Assembly (NCBI RefSeq): GCF_040412425.1
Contig: NC_089781.1
Coordinates: forward strand, 48,225,203-48,289,202
DNA length: 64,000 nucleotides
Reading direction: 5' to 3'
Source: Macrobrachium rosenbergii
Lineage: Eukaryota; Arthropoda; Malacostraca; Decapoda; Palaemonidae
Positions 39,390 to 51,082 of the stretch are shown piece by piece (position 1 is the first letter of the stretch; each line of letters begins with the position of its first letter). A model generated the notes under the pieces. That model was not told the origin of the DNA and made no database searches. It was given only the letters and a program-made list of their open reading frames with translations. The position numbers were made by a program, and so were the translations under genes.

Positions 39390-40041
39390 GCACGTTGCAC
39401 CGACGAGAGGTGGAAGGATCAGCTCCCTGGGTCCCACTTGGTCTCCTCACCGCACCGAGAGCAAATGGCAACGCCTTCCCTGCTGAGAAAAGTCTGCAGG
39501 GAGACACTGGTCGTTTCAGAGAATTCTTCCCACTGTCGGCCGACGACACAGACACCCCTCCCGAGGTTGAAGGAACTCCCAAGTTCGCGCCTGCCATAAG
39601 ACCTTCACTGACAGAACCACCACCTACAGCCCACCCGCCTTAGACTCCTGCACCTAAGTCTTTGTCTTTGTCAGGTGGACACCCCCGACCACCCTTAACC
39701 AGGCCCTTTAGCGGGCCCCACCGAGTCATCTACTGGTGTGAAGACTGGGTCACCATCGGCAGACTGAAGCCAGCATTCCTGTTGGAGAGCAAAGTACGCA
39801 AGGAGGCAGGCAGGCACCCCAGAGTTCCCCCTCAGTACCTCCCTACAGACACACCTGCCACCCCCCACCAAAGCAGGGTCCGAGGCAGCACAGGGGACAC
39901 ATCGAGCCAACCCCAGGTGTCGGTTCCACCCCATGCCCACAGTTCTCCAGGAGTAGGGGTCCACTCCAACCCTCAGCGATTGTGTGATTAATGCTGTTTC
40001 ATCTAATAATTGCTCCTCTAATTATTGTTTTGGGAAGTATT

Positions 40042-40348
40042 TGTAAGGGCATCAAATTGCCTCTCCATTCTTGTGTTTCGCTCCTCATATGTACATTAAT
40101 CATTATTTCAGATTCTTTATGTATCTCATTGTATGCATCATTGTATGGCCTTTCCAGATATATTTGCCATTTACATGTTCTGTAATGCATTATATATTTT
40201 TATGCTTGTTAACAAAACAGTTTCTGTATGGACGCAGCAGGGGCCCTCAGGTCGCCCGCTACCTTTCCATCCGCTTTTTCGCATTATAAACACCTGTTGA
40301 GAATAATAAAGAATCAGTCTTTCACTTCTGACATTTTTGAACCTCACA
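40042..40348 (+). repeat. Gypsy-D 3' LTR
   Basis: It matches the 5' LTR from TGTAAGGGCATCAAA to CCTCACA but is about 30 bases shorter, having lost a segment around 40106. It contains the same TATAAA and AATAAA pair (about 40286 and 40305). The loss and substitutions mean the two LTRs have diverged since insertion. Confidence 0.85.
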
Positions 40349-41930
40349 ATATATTTAAACAATTCAACTGCTATATAGTTTTTTCTCACATCAGTGGAGG
40401 CATCGGAGGAGGAACAATTCCAGGGCCGTGATCAAATTGCCAGTTCAGCTATAAGGGCAGGTCATGAGCACCAGAGCATCAACATAAAGGAGGCGGAGAG
40501 AACCAAAAATCAGGGGATACTCTGTCTTACCTGGCGTCAGCCTCCTGAAGATCATTTCACGAGCTAGCAAGCTCCCAAATCCACTGAAGAAAGCAGCTGG
40601 ACAGAGAAGCAAGGAAGGAACGGCAGGGAAAATCTACATCAGTGCCAGGAGAAAGGGAAAGGAACCAATTCCTGGGAATTCCTCCTCAACAGGGAAAAGC
40701 AGGAAATAGTCGCAGGTGACAGGAGCACCTGTGAGTCTCGTATGAAGCACCCAAGTCGCAGGTCGAGGCAGGAAACACTCCGAGTCGCAGGTGACAAAAA
40801 AGGACCTACAAACAACAGTCCAAGAGGAAGATCTGTAATCGTAGTCCAAAAAACTGCCAAATAATCATCATCCAAATTCCAAATATCAGTCAGCTATTTA
40901 AGGGACAGTATAACAGGGGAGTACTATAGCCCAAACTAACTCGGGCCGAACTCTAACGTCCAGACATCACCAAGGAGGCGTTCACCAACACTCATAAAAA
41001 CAGAAAACAATCGTTAAAACGATAGTTCGATAATATAAACAAACGGGGAGGAGGCGCCTAACCAAACTGAATAATGTTAAGCACTTTACGTTACACTAGA
41101 AATGACCAGACAACGGACACTAAACTTAAAAAATAATGTAAACAAATACCCACTCAAAACAAAGGCTATCCTGCCACAACATGACTTTCTTAAAAAGTAG
41201 TTATTAAACCTAGAAAAAACAAGGCTGATCTAAATTTACATAATGCAAATAAAGAAAATATTTTAAGTTTTACTAATACCTTCCTCCTTCCAAAACAAAA
41301 AAAAATTATTCCAATAGAGTAATTTTTAAACTACAAAAACATGAATCCTGTAAAAGAAAAAAAGATTAGCACACCACTCTATAGCCAACACCAAACATAT
41401 ACAAAACCAGGACAAAGGAAAGTTATCGGTCCTGAAATCTGAAAATAAAATTTCTAATTAATACCACCCACAACACACGACTCTCAAAAACCAATTGTCA
41501 CACAAATAGAGAAAACTTACCAGCCAAACCAACAGAGAAGACCAAACCAAAATAAACCAAAACTCAAACTATTACACAAAATAGTTATCACCAGGGACAC
41601 TGAATGTCTCCAATTCAGCCAATAACACTGAATTTACACACAACAGACTCTACCATATTGGCCTACCTGTTATAACCACTCGTATTTAGGTCACTACAGG
41701 TTGTACTTTGGGTCAAAAGAAAACAAATAGACAAAAACCTTAAATGCCTCACTAAGAATGCCTAGGAACCAACAAACCAAACTTCAAGCTAAGGACACAC
41801 TCACTCATCCTCACAACTCTTTAAACTACAACTTACTAAAAAAAAAAAAAAAAAAGTAACGCAATCCCATTGAAGAAACGAGAAGGGTGAGGGGAGAGGA
41901 AGGTCGTAACAAGTCTATATCCGTGAAAGA
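40349..41930. other. A-rich non-coding region
   Basis: No gene is supported. The plus strand is strikingly rich in A and C, and a poly-A run lies at about 41841-41857. It may be the eroded downstream part of the minus-strand Gypsy-E element that follows, but no integrase motif could be found. Confidence 0.45.
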
Positions 41931-42810
41931 GCATCAGAATTCGATTCTCTAATCCCATAACGTGTTTTATCACGAGAGAATTCTTGCAATTGCAGAGCCC
42001 AACGTAAAATTCTGTGGTTGGCTCCTTTCTAGCCCTCGATGAAAACCGGCGGGTTGTGGTCCGTCCAAATTTCTATGGGAGAAGAAAAATTAGTTACATA
42101 CGGCTTAAAATGCAAAGGAGTACGGACCAAGGTGAGGACCTCCTTTTCTATGGTGGAATACCTTTCCTCAGCAGCCAGTAACTTTCGACTATAATATGAT
42201 ATGGGATGAACCTCTCCTACCTCGTTCTTTTGAAAGAGGACACCACCAATACTCATGTCACTGGCATCCACTGTAATAATAAAAGGTCTCTGGAAATTAG
42301 AAGTCAATATTGGGTTAGATACTAACACTAACTTAAGTTTAATAAATGCTTCCTCATTGAGACACCACACAAACTCCTGCCCTTTCTCCAACAATTTGGT
42401 AAGAGGCTGCGCAAAGGTCTGAGAAATTTCACACGAATCTACGATAATAGCCAGTCGTTCCCAAGACCTGCCAAACTTCTCTGACATTGCACGGCCTCTT
42501 TAAGTTTATAATAGCCTTGAGGTTGGCTTGTAGGTGCCACCTGACCCAAACCCACCTCTGACCCAAATAGTACACCTTTGCTTTGCCAAACTCACACTTG
42601 GCGAGATTCACAACAAGACCGGCGGCCCTAAAGCTTCAAACACTTTCCTTAAACGTAACATATGCGTCCACCAGTTGTTGCTGTGAACTAGCAAGTCATC
42701 TATATAGATTTCTGTACCTTTCCAAACCACAAATGGCCCTGGTTCATAAGTTGTTGGACAAAGAAAAAAATTAGTGTTTTTGATGTGAACTCCACAAAAC
42801 AACATTAGGT
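41931..42810 (-). pseudogene. Gypsy-E RT/RNase H fragment (minus strand)
   Basis: From 42805 downwards: Tyr-Ile-Asp-Asp-Leu-Leu-Val-His-Ser near 42700 (RT active site, intact), Asn-Leu-Ala-Lys-Cys-Glu-Phe near 42605, Gly-Tyr-Tyr-Arg-Arg-Phe near 42435, then RNase H with Val-Asp-Ala-Ser-Asp near 42265, Tyr-Tyr-Ser-Arg-Lys-Leu near 42190, Thr-Ile-Glu-Lys-Glu-Val near 42150 and Trp-Thr-Asp-His-Asn-Pro near 42055. It ends with an Asp-Ala-Leu-Ser-Arg-like segment near 41935. It is a different Gypsy lineage from Gypsy-D. Frames break at about 42610 and 42490. No LTRs, protease or integrase were found. Confidence 0.8.
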
Positions 42811-44263
42811 GTCCAGTTATCAGTGATTTCAGCTAACTTCGGACAGGGTTGTCTATCTTCGGACACCTATTAATTTAGCATTATAACTCTATATACAGCA
42901 AATGAATGATAATTTCGGACTGCACATGGTTACTTCGGACATCCAGAAAGTTAAAAAAAAATGCAAAAAAAAAAAAAAAGACCAACATGCGTGGTCACTG
43001 TGACCCTGTTTAGAAAAATAACAGGAAAAATATTTCTTTTTTCAGCTATAATTTCACTATTTAACACTAGGCATTAGATCACATAGTTATCACATCTTTT
43101 CATAATAGAAATAATCACAGATCATGTAACTTCTCTAAGCAAAAAAATCATAAAAAAATATCTCAGGCATTCACATAACACCAAAATTAAAGCGATATTT
43201 TCTGTTGCTTAATTTTGCAAACTGGTGGGACCATTGCAACAATAACCTTACAAAAGTTTCATTATTAGTCATATAATACAAGAAAATCAATTAAATCAAT
43301 GTGTCCATATCCTAACATTACAGTCACATGTGTCTCTCAGACACACATATCAGTTTTGTTTCCTCATATATTTATGTGTTACATCACAGACGATCAATGG
43401 TTTATATTACAATATTCATGATAAATACACACACGCACACTCCTAATACAAATGCTAGTAGGTTATATAGCAAGAAATATAAAACTAAAACTTCTTTGAA
43501 CTGTTTATCGTCCATCTGATTTAGTATGGATGCCTTTAATGTATAATCATGCAAGGTGCTTTTACCAAGTTCCATTTTTTTGCAGCTGCACGTTACTCAT
43601 AATTTTTTTCCACATCACTTTTAGCTTTTTTTCCAATTTTTTCTTTTGATATGTTGGCAGTATATTTTCTTCCTGCTATAAATAGCCACCATTTTCTTTG
43701 GTGTTCTGCACTGTTTAAGGACTTTTACAGTTTTCACTTATGTGTCTGAAGTTACATGTCTTTTACTTTATGTCTGAAGTTACACTTTTTTCCTGCAAAA
43801 AAAAAGGTAATCTTACTTTTATTACTGTCAGATGACTACACATGAACATTTGGTAAAATCACTTACCATGTGTTATCTACCATAGATTTGTTTTAAAGTG
43901 TCCCTGCCCATGCTCATACAACAGTTGTCATTTCTCTTGAGCAAGTAAAGTTTTCCAGGTAAAAATAGAAGCATTTTCTTAATTGAATTTGAACTTTTTT
44001 TATGTACTTAGGTTCATGTTTCCTCCATCAATACTGCATAATATGATTCAGCAACAAATCTCCTAACTGCCTACATTTTCATTTTTCCTAAATACTTAAA
44101 TGCATTTCCAGAACAATGCATTTTTACATTTTATCCAAAATGTCCGAAGTTACCATTTTATGGTAATAACCGAATCTCGCATGTCTGGCAGTAATGTCTC
44201 GCCAGTATGGGATCGCTCTGTATTCAATGCACGCACATAATTGCACCTCTGTGGATTTGTATA
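42811..44263. other. AT-rich region with recurring TTCGGACA motif
   Basis: No gene is supported. The octamer TTCGGACA occurs four times at 42838-42940 and the inverted or related form TGTCTGAAGTTAC/TGTCCGAAGTTAC occurs near 43747, 43771 and 44141. The inverted arrangement (TAACTTCGGACA at the left, TGTCCGAAGTTA at the right) suggests a non-autonomous transposon with eroded ends. Confidence 0.4.
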
Positions 44264-44517
44264 TTGGCAGTCCCTAGCTAACAGCAGGCTCGGTTAACGG
44301 CGATCTGGTTTACGGCGCTTGTCTAGTGACGAAAATTGGCAATTTTCGGCACCGATAATTAGTATTGGCGCCAATACATATCTAACAGAAGTGCCGATAA
44401 CGGAAAATTAGCGCCAATAAGCCCCGAAAATCACCAAAAAAGCACCAAAAATCGCCTATTTTCGGTTATCATCACACCCTCAGAATGGAACCCCCACCGA
44501 TAACCAGGGACTGCCTG
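44264..44517. mobile_element. pogo-like MITE (GGCAGTCCCT family), copy 1
   Basis: It starts TTGGCAGTCCCTAGCTAAC and ends GATAACCAGGGACTGCCTG, flanked by TA. The interior contains several GGCG/CGCC-rich palindromic pieces. It belongs to the same TIR family as 49141-49439. Confidence 0.7.
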
Positions 44518-44693
44518 TACTTCACTTAGACATTAAGAACCTACTTTCGATATCTCGATGTTTCCGTTATCCTCAACCTCAGTGATAGGATACCACATCG
44601 AACACACCTCTCAAATATGTCAAATATCTTGACATACTGACCAATGAAGGATACTGAAATCTCTCACCTAATCTAAATTATATTCTTTGTATT

Positions 44694-44698
<5 letters not shown>

Positions 44699-44752
<54 letters not shown>
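44699..44752. repeat. (TC)n microsatellite
   Basis: An uninterrupted TC run of about 54 bases. Confidence 0.95.
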
Positions 44753-44755
<3 letters not shown>

Positions 44756-45229
44756 CTGAGATAGATTTTTATGCATATGTAACATATGTTCATTTGTTAT
44801 TAATTTTTTTCTTACTTTCCATGCTATAATTAGTACAGCTGTTTGCAATTTCTATTTTAAACAAATACACATCGTTCCCATTCTTTTCCCAGTCTTTTCT
44901 CCAATTCTTCAGAGGGGGGGTGCAAGTACCTGTCAATTAACTTGACATATTAACCAGAAGGGGAGGTAATGTTGCACACAGATAGTCATACAGATGCTGA
45001 AAAATCTCTCTTTTTTTCTCTTTCTCTCTTTTTCTTTTTCCTTCAAAATCATGAATTTCCATCTTTTAATATTGTTACGTGGGTCAGTTGGTTTATTTAC
45101 TTTAATAATTGATTCATTGGAGTTATCGCCTTGCTTTACCTAAGACCCACATAATTCTGCCAGTTATGGCCAAAGGACAGATAATGAATTGGATTAGGTT
45201 GCCGGCTGAATAGTAGTACTGTACATGTA
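44753..45229. other. Non-coding AT-rich interval
   Basis: Nothing recognisable is seen apart from a second imperfect CT/T-rich stretch near 45008. Confidence 0.4.
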
Positions 45230-45400
45230 TTATAAAAATGACATTTTTATAATAAAATAAAGTTTTATATACACTTACAAATAATTACATAGCTATAGTT
45301 TCCACTTTGCACGGCAGCTCAAATTCGAAATTCGCAATAGAGCTCTTTTGTTTTGGGAAGAATAGGTACAACGTAGCAAAAGAGCTCAATTCGTTTATGC
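45230..45400 (-). repeat. DIRS-C 3' inverted terminal repeat
   Basis: AATAATTACATAGCTATAGT, GGCAGCTCAAATTCGAA and GAGCTCTTTTGTTTTGGG are found in the same order on the reverse complement of 51715-51905. The outermost part also forms a short palindrome (TATAAAAATGACATTTTTATA). Confidence 0.8.
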
Positions 45401-45444
45401 TCTATGTCCATGAGAGGGGAAGGTGGGCTCCGATCATGTAATTT

Positions 45445-45540
45445 TTGGTAAGTATATATAAAACTTTATTTTACTGTAAAACTGTCATTTTTATATAGTA
45501 ACTTACCAAATAATTACATAGCTGAATCCCACATTGAGTG
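45445..45540 (-). repeat. DIRS-C internal complementary region
   Basis: Its first half (GGTAAGTATATATAAAACTT onward) is complementary to the 3' end at 45238-45290. Its second half (GTAACTTACCAAATAATTAC) is complementary to the 5' end at 51855-51895. The halves meet near 45495. Confidence 0.75.
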
Positions 45541-46018
45541 GAGGTGGGATGAATGGACATACGCTACCAAAAAACTACTTGATATGGAGGATAATTTGGA
45601 ATAGCAAATTAGCTAGCATCTTGAAAATGCTTGTTGTAACCTTACCTGGTAAGGGAGCAACGGCAGACGGGTACTGCCTCTGGTTGTAGCTCCTCGACCT
45701 GTAGTGGCGTGGTAGAGCCAAGGGTCGCCTCTACTTGGAGTGGGTGCTTTGCAACGTGGGAGGTAAATCGCAGGTTGCCAAAGCTTACAATCCAAACATG
45801 GCCATAATCAGTATGTGGATATGCCCTGCCCTGGGCGCAGTACAATAGAACAACAAAGACCAGATAAAATTAACCTACACCACCACGAAATATTAACAAA
45901 ACCATAAAATACCGATTGGTGACGCTCACAACTCAGTGCTCACCAGACTTCCCAAGAAGTGCAACTATCCTTATTCAAGGAGAGTGGATGGAGGAAAAAG
46001 AAGGTGTTCTTCTATCCT

Positions 46019-46960
46019 TCAACCCCCAATACCATGCCAGTTGCGAAGAACGGACCTAAAAATACTGCATTTTTCGTACACTGTTTCAATATCCCATAAG
46101 TAAAACAATGCAAACACTGACTTGCACCTCCAAAATGTTGCTTGCAAAATTGAAGAGAGATAGGTTACGTCTGAAAGCCAAAGATGTCGCCATTGCTCTT
46201 TACACAAAGGGGAAGTAAATCATCTTGAACTCCCAAGTGTGCTTCTGAAATGATGGATCTTAAAAGAATGATAATGCATTCTTGGACAAAGGACAGTTGG
46301 GTTTTAATAGAACACCAAAGATTACAGGCTAAACCTCCTAGGTTTTGGTTCTTTCAAGGTATATTCTCAAAGCCCTTACTGGGCAGAGGACTTCCTCTTG
46401 ATTGGATGGCCCTGGTACTTCTGACAGGCATTTGAATGAAAAGGGTTAGCCGGATCCTCATTCTTGGCCCAAAAATCCAAAATTTGTGAGTAAACAGCAT
46501 TGCCTTGTGAGAAACCTATCTTTTTATCAATGGTATGGCTCTCGCTCGCTCTCTTGGCTGTAGCCAGTGCCATCAAGAATAAGGTCTTCATCAGATTCCA
46601 TGACGATGAAACCAAAGGTTCAAATGGTGGTCCTGACAGCCATTTGAGGACCACGTCAAGTTCCAAGCTACTCCCGAGGTTTTGCCTGCTTATTAGTATT
46701 CAGATGTTTAATTAAGTCGATGATGTCTTGGTTTGAGGACAGGTCTATTCCTCTATGTTTAAAAACTGAACTCAACATTGCTCTGTAACCCTTGATGGTA
46801 GATGTTGTGAGTCCTTTCGATGTTCTCAGATGTAAAAGAAAATCTGCGATTTGGGCTACAGACGTCTGAGAAGAGGAGATATTTTCGCTCCCGGCACCAC
46901 TTCCGAAAAACTGTCCACTTGGCGTGGTAGACTGCAGAATAAGATTGTCACCTGCACTTG
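46019..46960 (-). pseudogene. DIRS-C tyrosine recombinase
   Basis: The catalytic domain begins with Thr-Leu-Phe-Leu-Met-Ala-Leu-Ala-Thr-Ala-Lys-Arg-Ala-Ser-Glu near 46575 (first catalytic Arg in Lys-Arg-Ala-Ser), then Phe-Trp-Ala-Lys-Asn-Glu-Asp near 46470. After frame breaks it ends with Thr-Phe-Trp-Arg-Cys-Lys-Ser and Phe-Tyr-Leu near 46105, where the nucleophilic Tyr is expected. The His-x-x-Arg box near 46170 is not clearly conserved. Confidence 0.65.
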
Positions 46961-48055
46961 CAATAGCTTCTGCAGCCTTTCTTGAAATCCTTTTGTTCTG
47001 ACAAGCTCCTGACAGTCTGAAGCCTGTCAGAGCAAGAGTGGATAAGCCTTGATGGAATCAGAGGAAGTGCAGCTGTTTGAGAAGATTTCTCTTCTGAGGA
47101 AGTAGCCTTGGGAAGTTCGTCAAAAGGCTCAGCAGATCGGGGAACCACTCTTTGTGTGGCCAAAAGGGAGCTACTAAGGTCATTGACACGTTGTGTCTGT
47201 TGAAATTCTTTAACACCTCCCTCACCATGCTGAAGGGGAGGGAAGGAGAGGTTGAGGTTTGACCAGTCTTGCAGCATTGCATCTGTCACCCATGCTTGCG
47301 GATCTGGAGCCGGCGAACAATACAGAGGAAGACGATGGTTCCTTGATGTCGCAAACAGATCTATCGATGACTTTCCCAACAGCTTCCACAGGTAGATGCA
47401 CACCTGTGGATTGAGTGTCCATTCATTCGGTAGGACCTGTTTGCCGTGACTCAATTCATCCGCAAGGACATTCATCCTGCCCTGAATGAAGCGGGTCACT
47501 AATTGGGTCTTGTTGCTCCTTGCCCACAGAAGAAAATCTTTTGTTGCTTCAGAGAGTGTAAAAGAATGAGTCCTCCTTGATTCTTGATATAAGCCAGGGT
47601 GGTCAAGCTGTCCGAATGGGCTGCCACTGTCTTGTTGAAGGTTTGTGTTGCAAAGTGTTGCAGTGCTAGATGAATCACTTTAATTCCTTTACGTTGAGTT
47701 GATGTGGAGGTTTCTTTCTGCAGGCAACCATGTTCCTGAAACCTCAAATCGTTGAGAAGGGCTCCTCAACCCAGATCCGAAGCATCTGGAGCCAGAGACC
47801 TTCCTGTCGCAAATCTGTTCTCCGTTAACCACCACTAAAGGTCTTCTTTTTATCTGGGGAGTGATGTTGAAAACGAACGAGTCCGGGAACAACTTCCTCT
47901 TCCAGTTTGCCTTTAGGTAGAATTGCAGTTCTCTTGTATGTAGTCTGCCTAATGGGACGAACTTTTCTATGGAAGAAAGGGTTCCCAGAAGACTCATCCA
48001 CTCGTTGGCTGAGCAGGAGGGGCGAGTTACAAAGCCCTGGATTTTTCTGTGACAA
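46948..48055 (-). pseudogene. DIRS-C RNase H and linker
   Basis: Frames 48055-47825, 47997-47689, 47747-47499 and 47499-46948 contain in order Arg-Arg-Pro-Leu-Val-Val, a His-Leu-Ala-Leu segment, His-Ser-Asp-Ser-Leu-Thr-Thr (Asp), Gln-Gly-x-Met-Asn-Val-Leu-Ala-Asp-Glu-Leu-Ser (last Asp) and Ile-Asp-Leu-Phe-Ala-Thr near 47365. At least three frame breaks are present. The region after the DLFAT motif leads into the recombinase. Confidence 0.7.
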
Positions 48056-48091
48056 TTTAGGATTCTTTGTTCGGATGTAACAGCCCGAAAA

Positions 48092-48830
48092 CTAAGAGAG
48101 TCTATTATATAGAACAGACTGAGTCGGGACTAGCTTTGACTCCTTGAAGTTTATTAGAAGGCCTAATTCTTGAGAGAGACAAAGAGTTTTCTGTAGGTCC
48201 TCTGTGCACTGAGATCTCGAGGGAGAGCTTAGGGCCAGTCGTCCAGGTACAGAGAGATATTTATCCCCATTAGACATAGCCATTTCGCTAGGAGAGCGAG
48301 TACCCGGGTAAAAACTTGAGGGGCCGTGGAGAGTCCGAAGCAAAGGGCCCGAAACTGGAAGACTCTGTCCTGGAACACGAATCACAGATATTTCCTATTT
48401 CCTGGAGTCTGGGTGAACTGGAACATGGAAGTAAGCATATTGCATGTCGATCATAACCATCCAGTCTCCCTGATGGATGGCCGACAATACCAACTGAGTT
48501 GTCTCCATTTTGAACTCCGTTGTTTGAACGAAGAGGTTCAGGGCACTGACATCGAGGACAGGTCTCCATCCTCCCGATGACTTGGGAACCACGAAGAGGC
48601 GGTTGTAGAACTCGCCCCCATGTTCACATCCTCCACTAATTCCACAGCTTTCTTTTCTAGAAGGGCTGATACTTCCCCAGATAGCCGAAAACCTCTGAGT
48701 CTACCGAGTAGGCTGTTAAGCTGATGGGAGAGGTTACTAAGGAGGTTTCTCCTGAAAGGGATAGCATAGCCTTCTTTCAATATTTTCAGCACCCAAGGCT
48801 ACACATTTTTCTTGTTCCACTCTGTCCAGA
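48092..48830 (-). pseudogene. DIRS-C reverse transcriptase
   Basis: Frames 48792-48538, 48592-48395, 48569-48288 and 48385-48092 show Val-Pro-Lys-Ser-Ser-Gly-Gly-Trp-Arg-Pro-Val-Leu-Asp near 48580, Met-Ile-Asp-Met-Gln-Tyr-Ala-Tyr-Phe-His near 48450 (first catalytic Asp), and Tyr-Leu-Asp-Asp-Trp near 48240 in a shifted frame. The YLDD box is intact but the ORF is broken several times. Confidence 0.75.
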
Positions 48831-49140
48831 AATGGGAAAGTCTTGCCCCCACTGGAACACGGAGGACGGAAGACTCATTTTCAAGGTGCTGGCTTGTTAA
48901 TGGGCTTCTTGGGTGGTCTGGAAGTTCGGAGGTTGGCTCTGGATCGGGACTGGAAACGGCCTCTGGAACTTCGAAAGGGCTGTTGCTGCAAGGGTGACGA
49001 TATTCTGGTAGAAGTGTTGGCAGTAGTGGCTCATGCGGGGAACTTAGTCCTTCTGGTGGATTGAGTGAGGAGGTCCTGAGTTGACTTCTTCTGTTGGCTC
49101 TACTGACACCAACTCCAGGGTGTCCTGTGGGAACAGACTA

Positions 49141-49439
49141 CAAGCAGTCCCTGGTTTATGACGGGTCCAGTTTATGACGCTTTTCAAATATATTCACCAT
49201 AAACTATTTCCCGGTTTACAACGCATGTTCGAAGTTACGACACCAATCTGACGGAAGAAATATGGCTCCAAAATGGCAGAATAATTAAAATTAGGAGGTT
49301 TTTGTTATGAAAAACTTAATAAAAATGCAATTTACATCGTTTTCAATGCACGAAAAGCATTAAAAGTAAGGTTTTCTTTGGATTTTTGACGATTTTCGAC
49401 GATTTTTCGGAACCCTCGTCATAAACCAGGGACTGCCTG
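49141..49439. mobile_element. pogo-like MITE (GGCAGTCCCT family), copy 2, inside DIRS-C
   Basis: It starts CAAGCAGTCCCTGGTTTATG and ends CATAAACCAGGGACTGCCTG. The 23-bp inverted ends differ at one base, and TA flanks both sides. It has no ORF. It postdates the DIRS-C insertion because it splits DIRS-C Gag. Confidence 0.85.
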
Positions 49440-51082
49440 TATTATTGTCCAGGGGGGCAAACAGAAGCGAAGACCTTTGTGATGGGGTGACTCCCTTTGC
49501 TGCAAACGAGCACCACAAGTCTCGTCTCTTGAGGACTCCTGTCGTGAAAATGGTTGCTGGTTCTAGTGCTCCATCTCTTACGGCTCTGTCAGTGCACCCC
49601 AGCACTCCCAGCCAATCCGATGCAAAGTTTTCTTGAAGGGACGCTTTACAGTCTTCAATTTTCTTGGCTAGAGCCCCTACCGTCAATGCAAAAACTGAAG
49701 ACGCGAAGACTTTAAAGATGTCTTTCAGTAAACAATCCAACTCTGAGGCTGTGAAGAGAATTCTGGTCGATGAGAAAGCAGAACGACGAGAAGCATCTAT
49801 GATACTGGAGAAGTCCCCTTGAGAGTAGGCAAAAGTCCCAAGGACGGAGCTTCTCCAGTTCCATAAGACAGATACCTCTACCTTATCAAACTAGAGGGGA
49901 TGCGAACAGAACAACGCCTTTCCGACGTCTCTCTTCTCTGCTAACCAGGCATTCATTTGGGCAAAGCTTTCTTCGACGATGACAACACCATACGTGGAAG
50001 TCTGACTGTACCTGGTGGTTGTCACAGCAAGTAGGCCGACCCCGGTGATGAAGGGATGGCTGGAGAGAAGAATGGCGGGTAGCAGATTAGGAAAAACCTG
50101 AGGAGTGCCGAGTAACTAGAAGCAGGCTGTTCCTCTTCTACAGGTTCCTCGACAGACAAAGCAGGTGATCCTGGGGTTCCCAGTCTCCTGCACTATGGGA
50201 GTTGGCTTTTGAAGAAGGTTCAACACTTTATCAGGCCGAAGTTGAAGTGGCGCCAACAAGGGATCTAGGATCACAGATGGAAATTCTCTTGAAGAATCAA
50301 CAGTAGGGAGAGCTTCGAGAGAGGCACCCCAGAGGCTGGACACATGGGGCGTTGGGTGCCGCTCACTGTCGAAGCAGACACTGACTCCCGCGACTCCTCT
50401 GAAGCAGATGAGGTATTCACGGACACTTGGTGCCCCAAAGATAGGTGCTCGGTGAACTGACGTTGAAACTCCGAGCGGTCATACACTGGTTCTTCTAACT
50501 CGGAATCTGGGTGCCCACAGACTGAGCAGGCGGAAACTGTGTGCTCATGCTATGGGCACTCATATGATGTGCGCTCGGACACTGGGCGCTGCTCGGACAC
50601 TTGACGCTGCAAAACGGACTGGCACACACTCTTTTGAGGTCAGAACACACTTTCGCACCTGAATGGGAGCGAGAATCTCCCACTGGCGACTCCCAAAAAC
50701 CACAAGAAGGGAGAGGGCTACATTCTCTCTCTATCGCTCGCTTACAAGGCAGAGGCGAATCTGAATCCAAGGAAGCGCCCGGCCTTTTCAATGGCCTCGA
50801 TACTTTCTGATCACTTGAGATCACTTGAGGACAGGGCATGCACATCCGTACGAACACCTTTCCAATGGTGTTCTTCCGCAGCCTGGGATCGAACAACAGG
50901 CTCGGATGAGGCGATGACTGCTCGTGGGCAAACCCCACCGACCTCCCTTGGACTGCCAGTTTGCTTCCTCCCATGTGTGCAAGGGCGTTTAGCAGGGACC
51001 TTGGTCTAGGAGCATCGGTGGGATGAACAGCCGCCACCTCCATTGATGCATCACTCGACACTACACTATTAAACTTGTCCAT
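49360..51082 (-). pseudogene. DIRS-C Gag-like region
   Basis: Frames 51082-50495 (195 codons), 50486-50271, 50343-50116 and 49740-49445 read as a Ser/Pro-rich then more structured protein. The first begins Met-Asp-Lys-Phe-Asn-Ser and contains repeated Ser-Ala-Gln/Ser-Ala-His motifs near its end. Frame 49740 contains an Ala-Leu-Ala-Lys-Lys-Ile-Glu-Asp stretch. The last part (49360-49439) is MITE-derived. It is assigned to Gag by position between the 5' terminal repeat and RT. Confidence 0.5.

Larger units (their letters stand above)
38200..39991 (+). pseudogene. Gypsy-D integrase, interrupted by a MITE
   Basis: A zinc-binding start (His-Gly-Leu-Cys-His near 38350 and Cys-Ile-Pro-Cys near 38452) is followed by the core near 38500, where the first catalytic position reads His-Ile-Asn instead of His-Ile-Asp, then Ile-Thr-Thr-Asp-Arg-Gly near 38682 (second Asp). 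At 38771 the coding text stops and resumes at 39382 after the MITE (Met-Ala-Arg-Cys-Thr-Asp-Glu-Arg-Trp). The C-terminal part ends with Val-Ile-Tyr-Trp near 39728 and a Pro-rich tail to 39991. It would have inserted the element cDNA. Confidence 0.75.
35151..40348 (+). mobile_element. CsRn1-like Ty3/Gypsy LTR retrotransposon (Gypsy-D)
   Basis: Full-length element with LTRs at both ends, a primer-binding site resembling the tRNA-Trp complement just after the 5' LTR, Gag with a C-F-F-H...C-R-P-P knuckle, protease, RT, RNase H and integrase in Gypsy order. CsRn1-group elements are known for a tRNA-Trp primer and a CHCC-type Gag knuckle, which is why I favour that group. All ORFs have frameshifts or stops, and the integrase is split by a hAT-like MITE at 38772-39381. 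The eight bases ATATATTT lie on both flanks but are low complexity. Confidence 0.8.

Noticed and set aside
35145..40356. ATATATTT flanks as a target-site duplication of Gypsy-D
   Set aside because: Identical on both sides but embedded in TA-rich DNA and longer than the usual 4-6 bp, so it is not reliable evidence.
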